Shown here: piece after piece, positions 48,304-58,759 of the stretch
Numbering within the stretch: the stretch's first letter is position 1
How the letters are laid out: the number at the start of each line of letters is the position of its first letter
NCBI GenBank assembly: GCA_050084515.1
Contig: CM114272.1
Span: 44,330,001 to 44,394,000, forward strand
DNA from: Blasia pusilla
Lineage: Eukaryota > Marchantiophyta > Marchantiopsida > Blasiales
Length of the DNA: 64,000 bases
Reading direction: 5' to 3'
Translations under genes and position numbers: made by a program
Notes under the pieces: generated by a model
Database searches by the model: none
What the model was told of the DNA's origin: nothing
Seen by the model: only the letters and a program-made list of their open reading frames with translations

Positions 48304-50011
48304 TCATACTCTACCATCCTCCTGCACACGGAGAATATGTATTCCCTCCAATCGATACCTCTTAGCATGTTGAAGAACACGGTCTCGCTCCTTGGAACTC
48401 ACTATGCCTGACACTCTACTGGTTACTAGGAACTCTAACACCAACACATCATCATGAATATCACGCTGATCCGTACCACCATCTCCAACCTTAGGATTTG
48501 AAGGCTGGCCATCTACCCTCTGACTAGAGTAAGATGTCATGTGGTCCTCCATACTAGAGTCCACCCCTAACCAACATAAAAAGGGAGATGCATGCCAGCC
48601 TGGCACCATCTCCTCATCAACCTCGCCATGCCATCTAGCCCCAGTTGCATCCTCTTCGCTAGTACATGGGTTCCTACTCAACCCATCAGCATCAAGGTTG
48701 GCAACTCCAGGTCTATGTACCACCTGGAAGTCATACTCCTGTAAGATAAGAGCCCACCGTGCAAGCGTCCCTGTAAGCTTGTCATATTCCATCAACCACT
48801 TGAGCGGTTGGTGATCAGTAACAAGGGAAAACTGTGTGCCAAACAAGTAACACCTAAAGAGTGCCACAGCCCACACTACTGCCAAGCACTCTCCCTCATA
48901 TGAACTATAGCGCGACTCCGCTTCATTATTGGAACGAGTTGCATAGGCCACCACAAACTCCATGTGCTCATCATCATGTTGTGTCAACACTGCTCCGAGT
49001 CCCAACCTACTCCAATCAGTGTGTAACTAAAATGGTGGGCGCCCTCTGATAGGTCTCCTCAAGATAGGCGCTGTCACCAACTGGGCCTTGAGCACTACAA
49101 AAGCTCTCTCCTGATTATCTCCCCAGTGCCACTCGTGATCTGATTTCAACAATTGGTTCAAAGGCTTTGCCATAGCACTTAATCCCTTCACATACCTCCA
49201 ATAGTAGTTCGCCAATCCCATGAATGCCCAAACTCTACTCACATCTACCGGACGAGGAATAACTGCAATAGCCTCTAGCTTTGCTTGTTGAACTCCCAAA
49301 CCACCTGAATAGATCACATGACCCAAGTACTCAACATCCTCATGGAAGAACTTACACTTTCCTGGATGCAAACGTAGACCATGGCACGAGCTTTCAACCG
49401 CTCAAACATAATCTGCAAATGTATCTGATGCTCCTCCACCGTAATACTGAACACCAAGATATCATCAATGTCACACCAAACAAAATCCAACCCTGCCAGG
49501 ATCGTGTCCATCACTCTCTGAAACTCGGTAGGTGCATTCTTCAACCCAAAGGGTAAGAATTTCCACTGGTTCAAACAATCCTTGGCATGAGAGTTGACAC
49601 CCCAAAATGTTGTCTTGGCCTTGTCACTCTCTCGAATTGGCAACTGATGGTATCATGCCCGAAGATCCAAAGTATTGAAAATCTTTGCCTGTCCCACCAC
49701 ATCAAAGATCTCCTAAGGTGTAGGCATGGCATACCTATCGGCCTTGGTCTGTCGATTGATAGGACGGTAATCTCCACACATCCGCCTATCCGTGTAGTTG
49801 CCATGCACATCCTTTTTAGCAGCATGACAGTGGCTGATGCATACTCTCCATGTGACAACTCCACTAATCCTGCCTCCAAAAGGTCCAACGTCCTACTCTG
49901 AATAAGGTCCCTCTCCATATCACTATATCGGTAGGGATGACGGAAGATTGGCGAATCACTAGCCAAATCAATCCGCATACCGGGTCCAACCAAAGCACCC
50001 AACTCCTTCAT
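48304..50011 (-). pseudogene. Gypsy reverse transcriptase and RNase H, copy B
   Basis: RT segments in order: PIFRHPYRYS with LLEAGLVELSHGEYAS (49571-50011); the LPFGLKNAPTEFQRVMD and catalytic region (49314-49643), where the YIDD box reads CDIDDILVFS; then FMGLANYYWRYVKG (49027-49371). RNase H follows (48304-49005) with GLGAVLTQHDDE, TDHQPLKWLM and VVHRPGVANLDADGLSR, typical of Ty3/gypsy. A frameshift near 49640 and several stops inactivate it. RT after the methyltransferase and before integrase establishes the gypsy gene order. Confidence 0.9.
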
Positions 50012-50394
50012 GCTAAAGGCAAAACAACTCCTATAAGCACGTAGGAATTGTGTCTAGCGTCATTTCTCACCTCCCCTAAGCTTGGGCCCAAGTAATGGCT
50101 CCCAAGTCTCCTCCACTGGCACACTAGAGGGAGAGGACGACGCCATTGGCTGCTAGGCAACCCCCTCACAAGATAATACACCCTTAGCTACACCATCATC
50201 TGAGCAAATAACTCCTCCACCAGCATGAGAAACCAACTCCACATGCCCAGCCATTACATCCCATTTACTCCAAGGATGCAAAATACTATTATCCTCGCCC
50301 CCTCCAATGGCTCTAACGTCCCAATAGCCATCGAGCTCATCACAAGGGGTGGAAGACTCATAGACATAGTCTGAAGTCGACGCTGCTCGGCCAT
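50012..50394 (-). pseudogene. Linker between methyltransferase and RT, copy B
   Basis: Continues from the methyltransferase C-terminus into RT. Low-complexity with stops; no domain recognised. Confidence 0.45.
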
Positions 50395-51350
50395 CCCAAG
50401 ACTCAAAATCCATGTCAAACAATCCAGGTCCATGGCCTGACCCAACACATGACGTCGTGAAGCCTTAGAAATGGAAGCAACCGTTGTCACACCGGTAGCA
50501 AATCCCATCGCACGCTCTCTCTCATCAGCGTTAGGCTCCACCAACTATCGCACATGAGAATCCCGTACAAGCCCGGGACCACCTTCCCTATAAGCATGTG
50601 ACGAGGGAAAACTCACAAATGTGGGTAGTGCCATCCTAGGCTGGCCCACACGGTTCACCACTGCCATGGGTGACCGATCAATAACCCTCAACACTTGAGA
50701 AAGTCGCCCAGTATCCAAGATACTATCCACTGTAAGGAAAGGATCCCGCTGCATTGCATCATATGCTCGACGTAGAATCTCCCTAGGCAACAAGTTTGTC
50801 CACCACAAGCGTGGACGATGTGCACGCGAGCCAACTTGCGCTGTATCCAACAATACCGCTAGTCCAGTCCAAGACCGCACCTCATGGACACTCGCCATCA
50901 TCCGGGTCCGAGTGTCATCCAACAATGGAACATTCTCCAGAATCTAAGCAGGAGCACGTGCCTGATGAACCTGGAGATGTCGTAACACCCGTAACATCTC
51001 CCAAAACAATCAAGACCTAGGGTCGTGTAATCCCTCATTATGACCAGCACGTGTATGACCCTGACATGGCCATCCAACAATCACCAAATCCAGAGGACCA
51101 ACCCTCTCAAGGTCCTGCGCCCCCAATAATGCAATGTGTGAGGGCAAAGCACGCAGGAACCCACGAATAGCTAATGGTGCCAACAAATCAGGATATCTGT
51201 GCATCAACTGACCAATATGTCGGGATGAGACTCTTTGGGCCATCTCATCTGGCTCCACATACACGTATCTTCACACAAGAATACCGGCTTGCAACACTGC
51301 AGCCAAACTAGTGATAATCCCACCAAAGAGATCTAACACACAAATGCCCT
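50395..51350 (-). pseudogene. DNMT3-like cytosine methyltransferase, gypsy copy B
   Basis: All key motifs align with copy C: motif I VLDLFGGIITSLAAVLQAG; YVEPDE (motif II); motif IV VIVGWPCQGHTRAG with the catalytic Cys; motif VI ILENVP; motif VIII VGSRAHRPRLWWTN; and the motif X region LGQAMDLDCLTWILSLG. Stops interrupt it: TGA after LV near 51270, TGA after DPRS near 51010, TAG before ILENVP, and TAG near 50544. It lies between protease (51700-52115) and RT (from 50011), in frame with the polyprotein plan, which fixes the domain's place in the element. Confidence 0.9.
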
Positions 51351-52115
51351 CCGGCGGATACTGCCATACAATGGGTGTAGTATCCAAAGGGGATAACCCA
51401 ACTGGACCAGAAGTAGGAGTCTGCCGTGGGGCCTCTTCTTCTTCATGAGGTATCACAACCTCACACCAAGCCTCCTGCACTAGGCGATCAGCCTCCTGCC
51501 GGAGTGCACCGCATGAACTCCAAAGTGGCACATCCAACGATGAGGATGCCACTGCTTCAAAACTAGGGATCTCCTCTACCTCCTCATGCACAGGAGAATC
51601 CATAGTAGAAAGATTACCCTCCAAAAAGTCTCCTGGCCAAGTGACTACTCCACTAAAACTAGCCACAAATGGTAACACCATTGGGGAAGACCCTCCTGGT
51701 CAAGCCCCATAAACAAATCTCACAGGAACCTCGCTCATACATCCATCCCCGGACTGCCAACCAGGTCTATAAGACGTTGTCTCAGTCAAGTAGTCCATCT
51801 GAAAACCCATCGGGTACAATACTGCTCCTCCAACTAGTACATCATACGACTCGGCTGATGTGACCACTGCAAGTACTTCCAACCGAGAGCTATCAGTCTC
51901 ATGATCTGGTCTCAACTGTACAGACAACTTCTCCCGTGTCATGAATTGAGACCTATCATTGACTCCTCCAAGTGATGTCTGAATCTAGAATGGGCAAGGC
52001 TCAAGCTCTGACCTCCGAATACCAAAACCAATACATGCCGCCTTTCCCAACATCAAAGCTTAGGCACCAGAGTCTAACAAGACTCTATCTGATCTATACA
52101 CCTGTCCTGTAGGAC
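51351..52115 (-). pseudogene. Protease and acidic linker, gypsy copy B
   Basis: Retropepsin active site VLLDSGAQALMLGK at the right end (about 52060). Then MTREKLSVQLRP and YDVLVGGAVLYPMG as in copies A and C. An acidic Ser/Glu-rich linker leads into the methyltransferase. Confidence 0.8.
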
Positions 52116-54060
52116 TCACCAATCGGAATATCCCACTCCGATTGTCCAACATACATACACTAGGTGTAAGCCTCTCATGATCAATGGCTGGCCGGGCTGG
52201 TAATGCATCCATCTTTTCCGCTGCTGCCTGCCAAGTAGCACTGGTACTCAATGCTACAATTGACATAGAGGGTCGCTCCACCGCAACACCCTCATCCACC
52301 TCAACATGTGTAGTAGTAACACCCCCACGTTCACACAATGTGGCTGCTAGCTGAAATAAAGGAGCTAAGTCAACTCTTAAAGCCATCAATTCCGTGGCCG
52401 AAAATATTGGGGATCCCAACACTGAAGTTGCCATCCACAATACTGCACTGGATGTTGCATCCGTGTCTACTACACGCGATGTAGATGCCTCAATCCCCAT
52501 TATAGGCTCAATAGGCCGCGTAGGAACCATGGAAGGAGTCCTAAGCACCTCAGACAACAAGAATGATTGGGGAAGCCTAGCCTGCCTCCCAGCCTCACTC
52601 CTCTGTGGGTCCATCTCCACAATAGCACCACGTGGCTCTAACACTCGAGTGGCTCCTCTCGTAACTGCAGCTGATGCCTCAACCTGTGCTGCACTCGCCA
52701 TATAAGAGAGATCATCCCCTCCATAAGAGATGGAAGCCCCTGCTCCCGAACCTGCTCTATCTTTGGATACCGACCATAGTAGCCAACTCGCTCCAATCTG
52801 CTCAATCCTGGCAGCCATAGCTGACTCTGTCGTAGTGGTAGGGGTAGCCACCGGAGGCTCTCCAACCACTGGTCCACCTCTACCACCCCTACCACCTCTA
52901 CCACCTCGGCCTCTTGGAGCTACTCCACCATGGCCGCGGCCTGATCTCAACTCTGGATGAAGATCAAAGCAACGCTCTCGAGGATGACCTGGTCTCCCGC
53001 AATGATCACAAAAAGTTGGGGCCAACTGAGGCCCATCCTCCAAAGTCCGTCTCCCATCCTCTTGGGGACAAAACCTCCTAACATTACCACCTCCACATAT
53101 CTAACATGACTGTCCTTGCTGCGGGGCAGCAAATGAAGGCAATGGTCTCTGCGCAAGTGTCCCTCTAGCACCTGACTGAGGTCGTGTGTACCCCCCACGA
53201 CTCCCACTACTACTACTACCACCACCACTACTATGAGACTGTGAGATGGACCGCTGAACACGAGAAGTAGTATTTGTATCCCTACTGAATACGGATGTCA
53301 CCACTCTCTCCTCCACCATGTTAAGCTCAATCTTCTCAGATAGAGCAAACAAATGGGTCAATGTGGGTGAATCATCACTTATAAGAGTAGCATCACGTAC
53401 CCTGTGGCGTAACTCTCTGTCCAAGATCCCATACCAAAATTGGACTTCTTGAGCCTCAATCACACCCTGGATAACTGAAATCAAGCATCGCATACGAGTG
53501 TATGCCTCACAAAGACTCTCACCAGTCTTTCGCTCAAATTCTTGAAGACTCCTCAACTTCTCTATCTTCACTCCCTGATAGTTCTTCTTCAACCTCTTGA
53601 CGAACTCTGCTACCAGGTTGAACGATGGTGGGACACTAGTACCTCCACTAGTACCCCCACTGGTACCTCCATAGGTACCCCCACTCCGGCACATACTGGT
53701 ACCACTCAACATCGGGCTGGTTGGCATAGTAGGAGCAGTACTACCAATACCATCGTGGATGATAGACACATAGCCTGGAGACCAATATTGTCTCCACGCC
53801 TCAATCTCAGCAACATGGTCTTTCCTAAACTCATGGTAATCATCCATGGGTGGTCCCTCCAAGTGCTGAAACAACCCCTTCCAAGCCAAGAAGGGTGTAA
53901 ACAACGTGGCGTTCCGCAACATCTGCATATCATACCACGTATCAAACTTCTAAATGAAGTCCTCCAACTCAATGGTGCCCACTGCACCCGAGTATCGTCA
54001 TGGGCCCTTCATGGCCCCATATATCCCGTCCATGTCCCAAATCAACGGAGCTGCAACACT
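52116..54060 (-). pseudogene. Gag of gypsy copy B
   Basis: Gag with VGTIELEDFI, GLFQHLEGPPMDDYHEF and a capsid-like helical region (EFERKTGESLCEAYTRMRCL), then Ser/Gly-rich sequence. First zinc knuckle disrupted (C-stop-ICGGGNVRRFC near 53100). Second intact: CDHCGRPGHPRERC (about 52970-53010), followed by an RGG-rich stretch (GRGGRGGRGG). The long 327-codon frame 52060-53043 joins gag to protease, so gag and pol are probably one polyprotein. Confidence 0.82.
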
Positions 54061-54753
54061 CGATAATAACGTAGAAGATTCGGTGTTTGGAACAACCTCG
54101 TCCTCCTCTTCATCAACCGTCGGAAGTGGAAAAGGTAACTGCTACCTCAATCCACTCCGTGTAAAACCACCACTGTCCGCACCACGGTCCCCAACCAAAC
54201 CAAGAGACAGCTCCGTGATGACCAACGCCGATGTCGCACCACCACCAAATCACCACCACTAAGTAACCAAGTGACATCGATGTCGATGTACTATTCTAGC
54301 TCTACTAGCTATGGGTGTAGGCAACCTAACCAGTCATTACCACAAGAAGCCTCCCATAGTCTATTGGTCATCACTCCAGCCTCACTACCAATAGGACTCA
54401 GCAGTAAAACTAATGTGGAAATCAACATCAACCCTAAAAATGGGCGCGCAAGCAAGAAGCAACGATGGAGGGGATCCAAACACAGGAAGTCCAATGACAA
54501 CCCTCCAATCGCAAATCGAAATCAAGGTAACACAATCCACCAAACGTGGTGCCCCCTGAATCCACAAAACCCACCACACAATTCTAACGCAATAGCTACT
54601 CCACCGTTGGTCGATGACGTGCTAGTCGGACTCGCAGCACCTGAAAATATCACCTGCATGGAGAGGTTACCCCGTACTATGGGCTAGAGGGCCATCAACC
54701 AAAAACCCGAGATGCATAAAGCGCCTAACCCATCTCCGAATAGCACCAAATGA

Positions 54754-54850
54754 GCTACACTAGTGTGTACACTGGCATAGTTAAGAACTCAGTAGTTAAG
54801 CGTCTTCCAGGCAGAATAGCCCAAAGATGGGTGACCAGTTATGCAACACT
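54754..54850 (+). repeat. 5S rRNA-derived sequence
   Basis: The 53 bases from AGAACTCAGTAGTTAAGCG to GATGGGTGACC align without gaps to the internal promoter part of plant 5S rRNA (AGAACTCCGCAGTTAAGCG ... GATGGGTGACC). Box A and box C are the best preserved and the middle is diverged. It lacks clear 5S ends, so it is not a gene. Cassandra TRIM elements and SINE3 carry such 5S parts; which applies here is open. Confidence 0.65.
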
Positions 54851-54976
54851 CAACTCACAAATTCTGCAAAAACTGCCTCACGCCCAAGCAAGAAAGCTTG
54901 CTTGCTTGCTCCTTGCTCCTTACTCCGCCTCTCACGCCCACTCGTCCCGAGCTACCACGAGTTGCCTCAAAACGCC

Positions 54977-55290
54977 GAGACATGCCCCTATCGCCCCGTT
55001 CACCACGCTTTCCCATGCTTCGCTATGGAGAGAGGCCCAACCAGGGTGCCCCCAATGGGATAGGCGTCTCCAACAACGGATGAATCACCAACCAACTAGC
55101 CCCTCCGATTTGCTGTCCACCATAGCCACCGAGAAATTCTTGAGACATGCCCCGTTCGCCACGCTTTGCCATGCTTTGCTATGGAGAGAGGCCCAACTAG
55201 GGCGCCCCTAATGGGATAGGCGTCTCCAACAACTGACAAATCACCAACCAACCAGCCCCTCCAATCTGCTGTCCACCATAGCCAAACCTT
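54977..55290. repeat. Two-copy tandem repeat, 156-bp period
   Basis: Unit one (containing gctatggagagaggcccaac at 55022) is repeated 156 bp later (55178), including gggataggcgtctccaacaa and the ctgtccaccatagcca end. Few differences by eye. Confidence 0.7.
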
Positions 55291-55817
55291 GAGCTAGTCC
55301 GCAAAATTTTTTATCAGCAATTACTCCACAAATACTCAACAAAAATTGAATCTATTTCAACCAGAATTCAATTGGCCACCATAGCTATCTCTCCACAAAA
55401 AATCAGCTACAACCGAGCTCTGTACTCCAAGCTAACAATCAGACAAACTTGCTGTCCATACACCTCCAGAATCGCAAATCCGACAGTGCTTCCGCCATGC
55501 ACACAGAAATCCGAAATGCTCCACACACTCAAGCAGATAGCTTCACATGAGATCATAATACAGGCAGCAAGAGAAACCTCTCACCCAATCTGGATGAACT
55601 TCAACAGAGCTTCCGCACTCCAAGCTCTCCACATCAGAAAATCGTCGAACACGAACCAGAATCTTCAATCCTTGATAACTTCCAATTCCCTTAACAAAAT
55701 CCGGCGATCTAAAGCGCGTTGGAAAGCTCTCAACAAGGCGCTTCTTTCCCAAAACCATGCACCAGATTCACACCTCCAACATAGGCCACAAGCCATGAAC
55801 TCCAACAACATGAGTTC

Positions 55818-56831
55818 AGAATAAGACTCCATTCGAAGTCTTCAAAGGAAGTAAACCTGATTTTTCCATCCTGAAAGTGTTTGGTTGTATTTTTTATGCT
55901 CATGTTTCTTTTGAGAGACGTTAGATCCCAAATCTGAAAGATGTATATTCATTGGCTACACTGATAGAACTAAGGGATATAAGTGCTATATTCCATCCTC
56001 TAGGCAGCTTATTATTAGTTGCGATGTTATCTTTGATGAGCTAAAGTCATGGTATGCTCCATATGAGCCTATTCCACCTCTAAACTTGCCTGTTGAGGTG
56101 GAGAATATGAGTGTAAACAAACAGAAATTGCCTAGAAATTCCCCAAGTACTAGTGTAGGATTAGAAGAGGTCCTAGATTCGTCAGGTAAATCTATGAATC
56201 CATAGATGGAAAGAGTACGTATTCACTTTGTTGACACTATTCAGAGCTCGAGTTAGGTGTCAAAGGCATCTACCTTTGAACAACAACTTCGTAGATCAAG
56301 TAAAGTCGCACATCCTATTCATAGATTCATAAATGAAGGTTTCTTTGTGATTCATCATGCATATATGATGACTACCCTTCAAGAATAGGAGAATCTATGA
56401 CTAAAGTCGAATGGATTGGAGCTATGGAGGAACAACTTGCTGCATTAAGACGTCAATAGATCTTGGAGTTGGTTGATATACCTTCTAGTAAAGAAGCTAT
56501 TGGTTGCAAATGGGTTAAAAAAATCAAGCGCAATCAAGATGGTATAGTTAACAGATACAAAGCCAGATTGGTCGCTAAGGGCTATGCACAATAATATGGC
56601 ATCGATTATGAGGAAATATTGAGTCATGTTGCAAAGATGGCAATTACGAGAATAGTGGTTACAGTTGTAGTTAGTAAGAAGTGGAGATTACATTGCATGG
56701 ATGTCAAGAATGCCTTCTTGAATGGAGATCTATATGAGGAGGTATATATGACTCAACCACCTAGATATGAGCAGCACGAGTTTCCCTTTCGCGTATGCAG
56801 GTTGAAGAAAGCTCTATATGTGCTCAAACAA
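55818..56831 (+). mobile_element. Second copia element, 3' part (integrase end, RT start)
   Basis: Resumes copia similarity at KTPFEVFKGSKPDFSILK. It continues to RT (KRNQDGIVNRYKARL, MDVKNAFLNGDLYEEVYM) and stops at LKKALYVLKQA (56831), where a gypsy short repeat begins. With 45097-46877 it forms one older element cut by two gypsy insertions. Contains TAG/TAA stops. Confidence 0.87.
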
Positions 56832-56950
56832 GCTGTCGTGCGCATACATATCGCTACACAACATACATCGCTCGTCACATCTACACCACACAACACCGAT
56901 CTTCCCCACACACAGGTCGATCCACACATGTACAAAAATCAACTCATAGA
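56832..56950 (-). repeat. Gypsy short terminal repeat
   Basis: TGTCGTGCGCATACATATCG...CAACTCATAG on the plus strand, the minus-element orientation, whereas the gypsy coding sequence that follows is on the plus strand. The join is therefore rearranged. Confidence 0.7.
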
Positions 56951-56984
56951 TTTACATGGAGATCACACACAGGGCTCGTCACAT

Positions 56985-57252
56985 CTATGGATTCCAGATA
57001 CAGACCTCGATTGGGGGCGTATCACCCACTCAGTATATGACTCGACAGGAGATTGTTGTCAGAGTCCAGCCAGAGCATGCGACGGATAGTGCTATGGTGC
57101 GCACACGTGCGATCACAACACCAGCTGAGTCATACGATGTGTTGGTGGGGAGTACATTGTTATATCCTTTAGGATTCATCCTTGACTTCTGGGAGGAGAC
57201 CGTTGCTTATCGGCCAGGATGGCGGTCAGGTGACGGCCGGATGAGTCAGTAA
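56985..57252 (+). pseudogene. Protease C-terminal part, gypsy copy C
   Basis: IGGVSPTQYMTRQEIVVRVQP and DVLVGSTLLYPLGF as in copies A and B. The DSGA active site is upstream of the junction and missing. A single in-frame TAA at 57250-57252 separates it from the methyltransferase frame; copy B reads through the equivalent position with SEVPVRF. Confidence 0.75.
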
Positions 57253-57255
57253 CCC

Positions 57256-58629
57256 GTGCAGTTTTCCAGACGAGGTGGTCGATCACGAGGCGAGTCTGTG
57301 ACCACGTTGGCAGCTTTCACATGTAGTGTTAGCTGGCCAGGAGAGTTGTTGGAGGGGAACGCACATGCGGAGGATGTCCCAATAGCGGATAGTCCCACGG
57401 AGAGACAGGCCATGGCGGGTGTCTCTTCCCATGTTGGCGAGGCCTCTTCACCATTGTGGGGTACGACTCAGGAGCTACAAAGGAGTGCCGACAACCTCGT
57501 GAGGCAAGCGTGGAGTCATGTTTTTGTCCCAGAGCAGCAAGAGTCACGTGGCAACCGGGCTCTTGGAGTGGAGACGTTGACCCCACTAGATACCACACCT
57601 GTTGTGTGGCAGTACCTAGAGGAGGGTGTTAGGGTGTTAGATCTCTTCGGAGGGATTAGCACCGGATTGGCCGCAATATTGCAGGCGGGCATACGGGTGC
57701 ATCAGTACCTTTATGTGGAGAGAGATGAGACTGCGCGGCGAGTATCATTACGTCACGTGGCGAGATTGGTCCAGAGGTATCCTGAGTTGTTGCCGGTATC
57801 TACAGTACGGGGATATCAGCATACGCTACCCACCGACATCTCTTTGGTGGGGGCGCAGGACCTGGATAGAGTTGGCACCATTCATTTGGTGATTGCTGGA
57901 TGGCCATGTCAAGGTCATTCATCAGCTGGCCGAGGATTTGGATTGCAGGATCCGAGGTCAGGGATGTTTTGGGAGATACTGCGAGTATTACGACACTTGC
58001 AGGAGAGTCAGATATGTTCTCCAGTGTACATTTTGGAGAACGTGCCGTTGTTGGGAGACACTCGTGCACGTGTGATGAGGAATGTACATCAGGTGAGGTC
58101 TTGGTTGGGACCTGCTGTGTTGTTAGATGCAGCGAGAGTTGGGTCACGTGCCCATCGTCCACGACTGTGGTGGACGAACCTGATACCATCAGAGGTACTA
58201 AGTCGAGCATACGGTAGAGTCCAGAGAGCACCACATCTCATAGTGGATGCTATTTTGGGCTCAGGGCGTCGATCTCAGGTGGTGACACGGGATGATAGAC
58301 CACCATTGGCCATGGCGAATAGGGTGGGGGTGTTGAGGGCAGCCTTACCTACATTGGTGAGCTTCCCAGCATCCCCTTCCTTTCGTCAGGGAGGGCCAGG
58401 CATGATTTGGGATGAGGTGACCGGAGCATTTGAGGAGCCTACAATAGATGAGTGCGAGTGCGCCATCGGGTTCACTACCGGTACTACGGCGGTGCCACGG
58501 ATGACTGAGGCATCACGGAGACAGGTGTTGGGGCAGGCGATGGACCTCAACTGTCTCACATGGATAGTCAGTCTAGGTATCCATGTGAGACGGATGGATG
58601 GACTCGCATCCGTCTCTACTCACGGCTGA
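57256..58629 (+). CDS. DNMT3-like C5-cytosine methyltransferase from a Ty3/gypsy element, intact frame
   Basis: 457 uninterrupted codons opening with GTG, so it is part of a polyprotein and has no start of its own; the first in-frame ATG is at residue 53. Residues 1-125 are the acidic linker after protease. Residues 127-441 are a complete methyltransferase in canonical motif order: I VLDLFGGISTG (127-137), II YVERDE (153-158), IV GWPCQGHS with Cys218, VI ENV (261-263), VIII SRAHRPRLWWTN (297-308), X GQAMDLNCLTW (426-436). The unpermuted order, the ARVGSRAHRPRLWW block (cf. VSAAHRARYFW in DNMT3) and the LVIAGWPC context resemble DNMT3, not the permuted plant DRM enzymes. The family transfers methyl from SAM to cytosine C5 in DNA. 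The last 16 residues come from the junction palindrome, not the element. Whether it is expressed is unknown. Confidence 0.85.
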   Translation: MQFSRRGGRSRGESVTTLAAFTCSVSWPGELLEGNAHAEDVPIADSPTERQAMAGVSSHVGEASSPLWGTTQELQRSADNLVRQAWSHVFVPEQQESRGNRALGVETLTPLDTTPVVWQYLEEGVRVLDLFGGISTGLAAILQAGIRVHQYLYVERDETARRVSLRHVARLVQRYPELLPVSTVRGYQHTLPTDISLVGAQDLDRVGTIHLVIAGWPCQGHSSAGRGFGLQDPRSGMFWEILRVLRHLQESQICSPVYILENVPLLGDTRARVMRNVHQVRSWLGPAVLLDAARVGSRAHRPRLWWTNLIPSEVLSRAYGRVQRAPHLIVDAILGSGRRSQVVTRDDRPPLAMANRVGVLRAALPTLVSFPASPSFRQGGPGMIWDEVTGAFEEPTIDECECAIGFTTGTTAVPRMTEASRRQVLGQAMDLNCLTWIVSLGIHVRRMDGLASVSTHG

Positions 58630-58654
58630 GTAGAGACGGATGCGAGTGTCATCC
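58596..58654. repeat. Near-perfect palindrome at gypsy/LINE junction
   Basis: A 21-bp perfect inner stem (58602-58622 with 58627-58647; 4-nt loop cggc) extends outward by another 5 bp (ggatg/catcc) after a small internal loop. It starts about 20 bp after the methyltransferase similarity ends. Confidence 0.8.
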
Positions 58655-58759
58655 ATGCCGTCACGTCCACGAGTTGGACCATTGCCTACAGGGTCTATAC
58701 AGGCATTGGCTGGGGGCGAGACGAGGAGAGATAGGCACCCATGGACTTCCTTGAAGAGA

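Larger units (their letters stand above)
54061..55817 (-). other. 5' leader of gypsy copy B / junction to copia
   Basis: No protein-coding content. Contains the 5S-like segment and a 156-bp tandem duplication listed separately. No 5' short terminal repeat is visible before copia sequence resumes at 55818, so the 5' end is truncated or rearranged. Confidence 0.45.

Noticed and set aside
52394-52960. Plus-strand open frames opposite copy B gag
   Set aside because: Antisense shadows of the 327-codon gag-protease frame.
54754-54850. Functional 5S rRNA gene
   Set aside because: Only the internal promoter part is recognisable, the middle is diverged and there are no 5S ends or tandem array.
57800-58234. 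144-codon minus-strand frame
   Set aside because: Antisense shadow of the intact copy C methyltransferase frame.
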